Below, one piece after another: positions 11,901 through 23,900 of a stretch of 64,000 bases of DNA. Origin of the DNA: Struthidea cinerea (Eukaryota; Chordata; Aves; Passeriformes; Corcoracidae); assembly GCA_013397865.1 (NCBI GenBank), contig VZTI01002652.1, positions 529,868 to 593,867 of the forward strand. Direction: 5' to 3'. The notes below the pieces were generated by a model. It ran no database searches, had not been told where the DNA came from, and worked only from the letters and a program-made list of their open reading frames with translations. Both the position numbers and the translations under genes were made by a program. Positions within the stretch are counted from its first letter, which is position 1. The number at the start of each line of letters is the position of its first letter.

Positions 11901-14900
11901 TACAGGCAGCACTTCCATGAACCATAAGCTCAACAACTCATGGCTGTCTTAATTCAGGTTTTTGCATGCTTTATTGTAAGTGTCTTTGCCTATGTTAAAC
12001 ATTGCTGTAGTAGTCAACAGGACTGTTTTTCTTAACAGAAACTTGTGTGCGTCCATGTGAGTATCTTGCCCTGATAAAAGAAATTAACATTTCACCAATA
12101 TCAAAGAAATGAACAAGGGAAGGCAGTAAACACATTTTGGTAGCTCCTTGGATTATGGGCACCTCAGAGAGAAACGTTTGGAAAGGACCTGCTAAGTAAT
12201 GAATATTTCCATTTAAAAGTATAGGTATTAATGAAATAAATTCTTTCTAGGTGGTTGATACATCAAGATTGCGGTATTCCAGGTCTTACTAACTGAAAGT
12301 TACATGGCTTAAACTTCTGCTACTGCTCAAACTGAGGGTTCTGGGATTTGCTCTCTAAGAAGGAGAGATGCTGTTAACTGTAAAAGTAATTGAAGACTAT
12401 GGTTTCTTGTGTCAGATGCCATTCCAAGGGGAGAGAATTTTTAGGAGGCAATAGGTGAATATATGTTATGGTCATATAGACCCAAGAGGTATTAGCCAGT
12501 GCTTTATTTGCTAAGTCGCTGTCATGTTTTAATTCCTTCTATTGTATTGAAAACAAGACTTTTCTGTGGTGGCAGCCAGTGATGGATGTGTTACCTTACA
12601 GGCTTTGAGCAGGTCAGTTTGGCTTCCTTCTCACCACTAGTGAAGGAACTTGCAAATGTGAGGGGAAGCAAAATTACGTAAACATTGTGTATAAGTACTT
12701 CCTACTGTATATTCACCCTTTTTAGATGTCGTCCACATAGTCTGAGTTATTGTACTGTTGTTTGGAAATACTGTTTGAATTCTAGATTATTTTTACATGC
12801 TTATTCAGCTATATAAAATACAAGTCGCTACGGCTTCTTAGTTGTGGTTTCCTACAGCTCTGTCAGTAGTGCAGACTTAAGATCTGTGTAAACAATTCAT
12901 TTGCACAATTTTAAAAAAAAGCATTTCCAAATTGTGTTTCGTATAAATACATTTTTAATGCACTTCATTGATTCCGAAGAAGTGGCTGATTTCATGTAAT
13001 GCCCTTAAATCTGTAAGTGTAAAGAAAACGTGTTTTAGCTAATATTGGTTTATGAAGAGTAGCAAAGGCTCCAACAAATTATCTTTGTTTTGAGAATGAA
13101 ATGATTGTAAAGATTGTACATGTTTTAACTGAGGTCTTACACCAGGTATTGTAGAGCTGTATTTTAACTGCTTAATAGCTCTCTAAATATAAATATAGAT
13201 GTTGGTAGTACCAAACCATTAAGAATAAAACTTGTTTGTGCTGAACTAAATCTATCTTTCTCTACACTAAAAGTGTAACTGAATGATAAAGTGCTATTCA
13301 TTTGCAGGTGCATTGCTTCTGCTTAAGGGCCCATGGTTGAAAGGACAGGAATTAGTAGCATGTTGCATTAGCCTTTTGTAGTGTATTTTGTTCTAAGCAT
13401 CTTAATTTCCCTGTTTTGAATGCTAAGTAGCAAGGGTCTTGGTTTTGAACTAATACCCATCATGCATGTAAACGGTGTGAAAGAGCTGCTTAGTAAGTTA
13501 ACACAAAGTGTTCTTGTGTCCGTCCTTGTGGAAATAGATACAATACAAACATTACAGCTGAACTCACGGCAAACTCCATTAAGTAAAAACCTGGATTCAT
13601 TGTCCAGAAGAAAGTTTGAATTGAATGTAAGCTCATTTTGTTGAATGTAATGTCAGGCTTTTAGGGGTTGTATTGAGGAGTATGGTTTTGTTAAGTTGAG
13701 ACCAATTCATTAAGTTTTATTGCCTGGTGAGAAGCAGTAATACGTTATTGTGAAGCTTCATCAAATATTCATGGTTAAAAAGAAGTAGTAAATGTATTCA
13801 ATCAAGTGGTCTTTTGGGTGTCTGAAAAGGATTATGAAGTCTGCTCAGCTGATGGTCTCTAACTTTGGTTATCTGAAAAGAGTAATCTCTGAATTAAATT
13901 TTGGTGTCAGAATATTTTGTCTTCCACAGTATGTTAGACTACAGGTCAGATTTGCTGACAGTATTCATAAGTTGTACTATTTTATGTCAAACTTTGTTTT
14001 CAAACTTTGTTTTCAAAATTAGAATGCGGGATGTGGTTGTCAGAGTTTGTACTGTGTTTTGCAGCTGATTCTATAGACAGGCATTTCAAGCAGGGGGCCA
14101 TAAGAATGCAAGAGTGTGCTAGCTGTCACTTTCCTATTTGGGAGCTACCGTTTTTGATCTTTGTCCCTTTTTCTCCACTTAGTTCTGCATCACCTAATAC
14201 CTCTTGTAAGCTGCTTGTTTGGGAACCTGAGTTCTACAAGGCGGTGTAGCCTAGCATAGTCTTCATGAATTGCTGTCTGAGAAGTCTTGGTTTCTGAACA
14301 TGCTGCACTTAGAGAGTAGCTATCAATGCTCTTAGTCAAACTTGGACAAATATAACAATCTCTAAACATAAAAATGTTCATGAACTTAGGCTGTAGCCAA
14401 GGGCTTTTTGATGCTTACAGTGGCTGGATTGTGACATTTCTGATCTCATCAGTGCAGCTCCTTTACTTTCTGGAAGATCACTAATGAGCAACAAGAATGC
14501 TTGCTTTTTCTTTTTTCTGTTTCTTCCTTTTTTTTTTTTCCTTTAAATTACTGGTAGATATAGTATGTCTCATATATTCATTTCTTAAGCACAACAGTGA
14601 CATCAATGCTGTCTTTTTCTGATCTTCCACCGATCCTTCCCCTTTTTATAATCTCCAGGCAGATGATGTTGAAAGTAAAATTAGAGAAATCATTCCACCT
14701 GGTTTTTGCACGAACACAGATGACTTTGTGTCTCTGCTGGAGAAGGAAGTCAACTTCAAGCCCTTTGGAGTGCTGCTACACACATATTCTATCCATAATG
14801 AGGAAGCTGGTGAAGATATAACATATCAGATATACAAGGTATGAAAAATTAAGTTAAACTTCTGGTTTTGAGCAACCAAATTCAATTTTATTTTGCAGAG

Positions 14901-17900
14901 ATGCACCTTCTGTAGTGATACAACTATAATGTATAAATACTAAAATTTTACCCATTTATTAATCATCAACATGCTTTTTTATGTCAGAGAATTTAATTAG
15001 GTTTTGCGTATTTTTTTCTTCTTGCATCTGTGATAGGTTTCACCTGACTTCTCCTGGCTTTTTCCCTAGGCTGACATGACATGTCCAGGCTTTCGAGAAT
15101 ATCATGAAAGGCTTCAGACGTTCTTGATGTGGTTTATTGAAACTGCTAGCTTTATTGATGTAGATGATGAAAGATGGAACTACTTTCTAGTGTAAGTACA
15201 GTTCTAAAGCAACAGTGGACCTTATTACCTCCACAAAGCCTGCATTTTAATTGTGGCTGGCCAATTATTGGAGCAGTATAATGATATTTTTCCCAGGAAA
15301 GAAAAACCATTGTTTGTGAGGCTTGAGTTTTCCTCCATTATGCTTTGGGAAAGCTTGAGAATAGAGCTGAATTAAATGCTGTTGTCCGTTAGAGCCCTGA
15401 ATGTAGGCTTAAACAGTAAAATGAGCTTTGCCTGTGTTTTCTTTTACTTGCCACCTATTCATCTTTATAATAGGCAAGTGCACTGAAGTGCTGTAAAGAG
15501 GTCTGATTTATCCAAGTTGCTGCACACCAATTAAGTGAATTGTACATTCAGAACATAGCAGGTGTACCCATTGGGCCCTCACAGAGTAGCTTGCTGACAC
15601 TGAAAATTCAGTTGGAGAATGGAAAAGAAAATGGACACTGCATGGGAGCGCGACTGTAATTGACCTGCTTGGCTTTCTGTTTTATCTGCAGATTTGAGAA
15701 GTATAATAAGGATGGAGCTACGCTCTTTGCGACCGTAGGCTACATGACAGTCTATAATTACTATGTGTACCCAGACAAAACCCGGCCACGTGTAAGGTAA
15801 TTGGCGGTGTAACTCGTGCCTTGCCTTTTATTTCAGAAGAGGGAACTGCTGAAGTTCCCAATACTTGTTTATAATAGTGTTGATTTGTTTAAAAAAATCC
15901 CCATTATTAGCTGTCTATGCACTGATTTATTTCATTGTTCCCTTCTTGAAGCACAGGGAATCTCAAGTTTTGAATATTTAACAATTTTAAGATCCTATTA
16001 AAAATTAACGTTTTAACATGAAGATTGCATGCACCTTAATCTAAAATGAAATACCATTTTGTTTTTAAGATTTTGCATTATGTTTGCAAATGCTTGCATT
16101 TGAGCTGAAAATGCATTCCTTTGTCTGTAGCCAGATGCTGATCTTGCCACCATTCCAAGGAGAAGGCCATGGTGCTCAGCTGCTTGAAACAGTTCATAGA
16201 TACTATATGTCTTCTCCTACAGTGCTTGATATAACAGGTTTGTGTTAAATTTTTAATAAGCAGCTTTCACAGGTTGTTAGCCCACAAGGTAACTTTGTCC
16301 ATTTGTCTGAATTTAAAGCCTTTTGAAGATTTAGCTTCTGCTCAGTTCAGGATTAATGGTACCCTGGTTTACAGAAGTGTATATAATGTAGCTTCTTAAA
16401 TACTTTACTTGGAGAACAGCACACCAGGAAAATTCAATCCCTAGCGTGAACGGATTACCAGCTAATTAACTGTTTTATTGTGAGATACACAGCTGAGTTT
16501 GCCAAGAGATCAAGCTCAGTCAAATTCCTTGTTCAGCTTACCACTATTAGGCAAAACTCAAACTTGAGGGAGGACACAACACACCTAACTAAAATAGCAT
16601 ATTAATATTAGTGTGCAAGCTGAAATTTTACAGATAGTAAAAGTCTGTAGAGAACTTGTGCTCTAGGAGCATGTATTTCTGGCTGAAGGTATCCATGCTA
16701 TTAGATGTGTGTGCACAAATACCTAAAAATAAAAGATTGTGGAAATGGCAGGTAAAGGGTCCACGTGCATAACAAAAATAACATTAAAATTTGCCATAAG
16801 CATGACATCAGTCCTGTGGTTTCAAGTCTAGTATAGGAAGAAATGCAGCTCAAACACATGTTGACCATTCAATTCTATGTGTAGTCTCATCTTGGTTAGA
16901 AATAACTCTCCATTCTAATTAAAATCCAATAGACCGCTTGTTTTCATAATGCGTTGTTGCAGGATCATCGTAAAGTAACCCACCTTGTAATTTCAATCCA
17001 GTTCGTGGGAACCTAAGAAAGTATAACTTAGTTTATGCAACAGGAACTCATGTGCATCATGCATTTACTTTTTCCTTTTAATAGTACAAACCTTTACGTA
17101 GCTTTTATAATTGAGGATGAACAAAGTCTTAGCATGGTGCTGCATAAATCCTATGATATGTTCATGGCTCAGTGCCTTAAGTGCAGGGTTGTAACAAACA
17201 GTAAATCTGCACTAAAATAGGGTTCAATTTTTATGGAATGAAGCAGGAGAAAGCTTGCAATATTCTACATGGCACTCAAGTTATGAAAGTTAAGGCTCTT
17301 ACAGGATTATTTATTGTCCTTTTTGAGCAGGACATTGGGCTTGGACAATCTTAATATGGCCAGGATATTTAGTTACATATCATCTAAAATAGTGAAATGA
17401 AGCCTTTAACCTTTCTGGGAAGAGGAAATTATCTAGTTAATTTCTTTGAAAAAGCTCGTGATTTACTAATTAAAATTACTTCTGAGTTTCATGTTTGCAA
17501 GAAATATTTTGTTTGGCTTGAACCTTGTCATCGTGACACAAGCAAAAAATATGCTGATAGTGCTTACTGGACAGAAACTGCCTCATTCTTCTTTTAACTA
17601 ATCTGAGTGCAAAAGAATGAATCAATTTACTTTAGTGCACTTCTCCAATCTCTTTTTCAGAATAAATGCTATAAGGCTTGCCATACAAGATTATGCACAA
17701 TACATTTTAACCCAACCCAGAAAAATAAATTGTTAGTTGTGCAGTGCCACATACATGCAGCAAAAGCTTCTATCCCAGTCCTTCTTGGTAACTTTGTTTT
17801 GCTTTTGATCATCCTGAAATTGCAAATTTTAACTATTTACAGTGAATCTCAAAACTGAAGGAAAATACAGCTGGGATATAACCTGGTTAGCAAAAAACTC

Positions 17901-20900
17901 CACAGTGCTAGCTCCCAGAAAAATGAGTGTTGAAGGGGAAGCATGGCCCTGCTACTTCTTTGTAGTGAGCTTGTCTAAAGCAAGGAAAAAATAAATACAT
18001 TCACCGTGTTGCACATATTTTCCTTCTGCGTTAAATAGTTGCATATGGGCTCGTGTTGATGTTAACTGAGGCTAGTTCTCAATTTCAGTGGTTTTTTCTA
18101 AAGCAACAGTTTTGATAGCTATGCTGTCTTTAAGTAACTTGAAATCGTGATCAGCTTTTGCTTAGGTCATTTCAGCCTTTTTTTTTTTTGGATAATCTTG
18201 TCCGTTGGGTCCTCATACTTTTTCCTTCCTTGCTAACAAAGACAAACTCCTGGTCAAGACATGTCTTCAGCTAGTTTACTTGTATACAGTAGGATATTTT
18301 CACCAATCTTTTCCCACGTTTTCCCTTTTGTTTGTGTTTAGTAGTTCTACCACTCTGTCAAATATAGAATAGATTAAAGATACAAGAAAAAGGGTTCATA
18401 GACTAGTCTTCTTTTCCCAATGAATTAAATGGGTTTAAACAAGTCAGTTTCATAATACTGTACAGCACTGCATACACAAAATACTAGAAGTTTCTGTGAC
18501 CTGTTTGATGTCTACTGTCAAACATCTAAACCTATGATAAGTGCTTGCAATTAAGCACAGCTGTTTATATACTGATGAATACTGCATCTGCTGTTGTTTT
18601 CCATAGTTCTTTGTAATTACATACCAGAGATGAGCAAACAAATAATTCTGATAAGCTTTTTTTATTCTTTCTAGCTGAAGATCCATCTGAGAACTACGTG
18701 AAGCTTAGAGACTTTGTTCTTGTAAAGCTCTGTCAAGATTTGCTTTGCTTTTCCCCAGTAAAGTTAATGCAAGGTTTCAGTCAAGAAATGGTGACGGAAG
18801 CTCAACAAAAATTGAAAATAAATAAGGTATTAAATCAGTACAGTTGTAGTTGGACATATTCTTAGCAAACTAGTACAATACAATTTAAACTTAGAGATGG
18901 AGACACGGAATTTACACACTGTGGCTTATTTTGACAGGATATAAGGATTTTAAGGGTATATCTGGAGATACATGGCTCATGGTTTTAGATAAATGCCTTT
19001 TTTACCTACAAATTCTGTTGTAATAGAACTTAACATGGTTTTGATTTCTTTCAAGAGTATTTGTGCAAATAAGTGTTGCTTTGGGAATGCAGAATGCTGA
19101 AGTGGCAAACAGCTTACTAATGCAACTCTAAATACTTAGAGTAAAGAGTTAAATTGAACAATAAAATTTGCTGGTAATCTTAAGTTATTATACTCATTTT
19201 TGAGTATGATAGTGAAATAGCAGAGTTGCTTAATTAAAAATGTATTTGAATGTGGTTTAGTGAAGACTTTTTTAACCTTTAGGGATGGGGACTGTGAAGC
19301 CATATTCAGATGTGTTCGTGAAAATGGTATAGCTTATATAGGGAAACTGCATTTGCAGCCTTCTATATTTTAAATCTGAAAGGATAAGTTTCATTTGGTT
19401 TTTTAACAATACATAAACATGTGCTAGTGTAGCAAACAAACCACTTTATTTTTTTTCTGTTGTTCGGCGAAAAAATACTTTGTCTTAAATCCTGTTTTCA
19501 TACAGATACAACAGTTAATGCTAGTATAGTATCAACATAATTTTTTTTTTTTCTCCCTCGACGTCGTACTTTCTGGTCCTGATACCAAAAGCACTTCAGT
19601 TTTTCCATTTACTGTTTAATTTTCTTCCCTAGTAAACAGAAAACTTTAAATATTGTTGTTTCATTTTCATATTTAGAACTTTCAGGGGGCCTTGTGAAAG
19701 GCAGTAGATATATGTGGTTTATTAAAGTTAGCCAAGTGGATACTGATTGGTATTGCTTAATGTCGCTCTAGTTGCAGTTCTTGTTCTTAGAAGTGTTTTT
19801 GGACTCTGGCTTCTCGACTTTCTGCTGTTCACTTAGAGCAAGTCCTTGAAGCACCTCTACAGCTGGTGCAACACTTGAGGGATCAGACACTGGCTGCATG
19901 GAAGAAAGTGATTTTGAAGTAAAAAGAAAAATGTTTATTCATTGAACCCACCAGATAGGAGGACAGATTTGTCCATGCCCCGTCTTCTGATAAGATGAAG
20001 AATTACTCTAATATTTCAGTATTTCTCCATTTGGAGTTCTGTCGAGTGACCTCTTTATTCAGATGTGGTTTTTATTCTCCTTTCTGTTCATTAGCAACAC
20101 ACAAGACGAGTTTATGAAATTCTCCGATTGCGTGCAACAAATATGGGTGATGCAGAACAGTCCAGAAGCTATCGGTTGGATGTTAAAAGAAGACTGATTG
20201 GGCCCTATAAGGTGTATATGACTTAAGTATCATTTAAAATTTATTTCAAGGCTAATTATACTTGATTTTACTTTCATTTCCATGAGTGTAGTTGATGCCA
20301 ATTATGTTGCCAATCAACTACCATTAGTTATGCAGTGCTCAACTGACATATATACAGATGCAGAGGACATTTGTACATAGCAGCACTGAAGATCCTGTGT
20401 TTGGCTCCTGACTGTTTCCTGCCCAGTTTCAGCAGGAGGTTACTATTAAGCTTGTTCTATCTAGCTACAAGTGGCATTATGCCCAGGTAGGTTTAAGGGG
20501 GTAAAATGGTCAGTTTCCTGAAGAGGTTAAAAACAACTTAAATAGACAAGCCAGAAATTTGAAGAGAGGTAAAGTTTACACTGCAGACTAGGTATAGTTT
20601 AGATTGCTGTTCTAATTGTTTGCTAGGTCTTAAGAAAACAGCTTGCTATAAGTAATCAAGTCACGTCAAAATAGAACTCCATGCAGATGGAATATAAAAT
20701 AATACTGGCAGTAAAATTCAAGCAAGTACTAAACTTAGGACCAAGTAATTTTCTTAGTTCCTATTAATTACGCATCCTAGGATTTTCAATGTGGTTGGTC
20801 CGTGTTGTATAAACTGACCCTTTGAGATACAGATTTAAAAAATTATATCCTAGTGGCTAATGGCATTCGTCCTTGTGTCAAGAGTCAGAAAGGCCACAAA

Positions 20901-23900
20901 TAAATCTAGGTTTATTACTGTAACTAGCATGTTAGCTACTGTTGTCAGTTAAGTACTTGCCAAGCAACCCAAAATCCTGCATATAAAGGTACATAGAGTA
21001 CAAGGAGTACCTTGATTAGCTTGAAAGCCTTCCTAAAGCAGCATTTACCCTGTTACACCAAAATAACAAAAAATTTGCTTGTAGTCATGTTGGGCTTATA
21101 GGGGCTGTTTGTAGAAATGAGAGCATTGTATTAAATACCTATCTGATGATAACTTCATGTCATGCTGAGTGGCAGGACCTTAATCAAAACACACTCTCTT
21201 TCACAAGTGTCTTGTCTCATTCGCTAGATTTCACCCAGTGTCCACTACAAATAAGGTGATTTTTCAGCACCTGTTTCTCATGACTATTACACGATTTCAA
21301 TTCACTCACTCAGAACTGAGGTCCTGTAGGCAAAATCCAAAATTCCATAAGCAGCTTCAGATCTAGTGCTTCTAGCAGGTGTTTCCACTTCAGTCTTTGC
21401 ACACAATAAGTGCATGGATAATGAAGGGATTTTGTATTGCTAAATATGCAATATTGCTAATTTAGAACATTGCATTTTCAGGTTTTCTGTTATCTCAATA
21501 TGGATTCAAAAGAATCCTTAAAGCAGCCAACACCTTTTTTCCCTGATCTTAAATTTCGTGTTCTGAAATAGTCATCTTGTTTATGGTAGTTCTACCTAGT
21601 AAATAGCTTACTCATACACTCATTTTAAACAATTTCTATTAAATTTTAGTCACAGTGCTGTTTTCAAAAACTTGTCAGAAATGTAATGAAATTAACTTTT
21701 AATATAGAGAGGGTAATTTTGAGGGGGCAACCAAACTTCATAAGCATGTAATCAGGAATATTACTGCATGCTCTAATACTGGTATCATTTTATTACATAA
21801 ACCGTTGGATAGCTTCATTTGAACAGTGCTGTACAGATGTAGAATAATTCTAAGTTGACACTACCTTAGTTTAATAAAAATGGTATTCCATCTTAGAACT
21901 ATTTCCTGGCTAACAGTAGCAGTGAAAAAACTATATGCAGAAACCTTGGGGGGAAGACGTGTAATACATCTATTGCCCTTGAAGTTGTTACATTAGCAAG
22001 GAGGTGGTTGTTAAAGATACTGGGACCTTTATGTATGTGGCATCTCTAGATTGGAATGAGTGATGCAAAAGGATGTGTTGCTCTCTGTATAAGTAGTACT
22101 TATATAGGAAATAAAAGATTTGGTATGTTAGTGAACAGGGCATCACTCTGAGGTAGTTTAAAGGGTGAGCAGCTTGTGAAATTTCAGTTTCACTGTGGCT
22201 TCTCCATTTCTGACGAACTCTGCTATTTATTAATGAACTGTGCTGGTAGATATGTATCCTTGATCAGGTCTTTGTTCTTTGTCATCCCTGTTGGAAGTAA
22301 ATACCACTGCTGTGCTGCTTTTCTTAATTGTAATACTTTGTTTGCTACTTGAAGAGAATATGCTTTTCTGCCCAGCCCAACAACTTGCTCCCAAAGAATC
22401 CTCTTGAAACTGCCCAGGTAAAATGTTACTGGTGGCAGTTTTCAGAATCTTGTGTACCTGGATATGCTTGTAGTGTATTTGGTGGGCAAATGGATATTGA
22501 AATGACTGGTTATCTGAAACATGCAAAGAGAGTTTGCTTTTTAGCAGGAATCTGGAACTTAAAGATGGCCTAATGCTACAGTATCAGATGTAGTGAGCAT
22601 TTAAAAGCTGGCACCCTTTTTTCAGAGCTAATGTTTATAACCTAAACAGATACCTCCTGTTAATTAGGCAGACTTTGAATTAATTCTAGAATAAAGCTTA
22701 AATTGTTCTAGTGACAGAAGCTTGGCTAGAAGGTATTAATCTCTGTTTTCATTTGGGCAGCTCATCATATGTTTTGAGTATCTTACTCATTTTGACTACT
22801 TAGAGCTAATGTGAATCTAAAATTTAAACATCTATTCTGCTTTTCACATCCTTTCGACAAGGAAAGGATTTCTTGATTATTGGCCAGAAATGTGCCTGAA
22901 GGCCTCATCAGGACTTAAGTACAGAACCTCCTTTTCTGAACTGAACTTGCCTATCTGTGGAATCTTTGGGAGATTTTCTGGTCTTACTCATTTACAGTTT
23001 ACTGTAGTTTCTACTCCTCCTTCCTGACCCTCTGCATCAATCACAGAAAGAAAACAAATACTCCTTTGAGAGATAAGTGTAAAATTAGAGCACAGAAGGG
23101 CTCTGATTTTGAGACTGTTAGAAGTAGAATAATTTGGTGAAATTTTGTTGTTTTTACACATTCTGATTCTCTAGGTATTGCAAAGATTTATTGGTAAGAT
23201 ACCAGGCACACATAATGCTTTTTTATTTTTTTTAATGAAATGTTGAATGATATTGTGCTTTTACAAAGCAAGAGAAGACTGAAGAATGGAAAGTACCTGA
23301 AGAACTGAGTAGTTCAGAAATAAGTATCAGCTGTATAAAAATATATCTGGGTAAAGAAAGTACAAAAGTATTTTGAGGTGTTTTTAAGAAACACACAGGT
23401 AAAAATCACATGTGACAGAGCAAGGACAATTCATCATCTTCTGTACAAATACGTTTATGCTTATAAATAATCTTACTGCATTTCAGTGCTGTTACTGCTA
23501 GTCCCTGGTAACTTGAATAATTTGTAAGAATTTGTGAAACTTTTCTGTGTACTAGAGGCTTAAAATTAATTTTTTATAGTCAGATATAGGGAAATTAGTT
23601 GGCTGAACAGTCATGTAATGTGACACCAGTGTAATTAATGTCAATGTAGGATTAAATATCCTGGTCAGATTTCTACAGTCAAGTTTCTCGTACCATACAT
23701 CTTCAGTAGTGGGTGTACTGATAGACCTTATCTGTTTGGTTAAGGAACAAAACTTGAAACCATTCTTCGCTAGCTCATTGGCAATAGAGAAACTATGAGC
23801 CTTTAACAGAACAAATGTACTAATCAAACATTGTTACTGCTTCTCTTGGGATTAGGAACGTCTTAAAGAACTAGATACTGACGTGGAATAAATTTTAATG

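Larger units (their letters stand above)
9258..14658 (+). other. HAT1: HAT1 intron 4
   Basis: 5401 nt, the longest intron of the gene. It carries two short tandem duplications (11819-11862, 13988-14013) and a T-rich run near 14528-14540. Short open frames here lack coding support. No transposon recognised. Confidence 0.85.
18827..20094 (+). other. HAT1: HAT1 intron 9
   Basis: 1268 nt. It holds the antisense 43-codon frame at 19768-19899 with its AATAAA (see separate entries), in a patch richer in GC than its surroundings. Confidence 0.8.
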
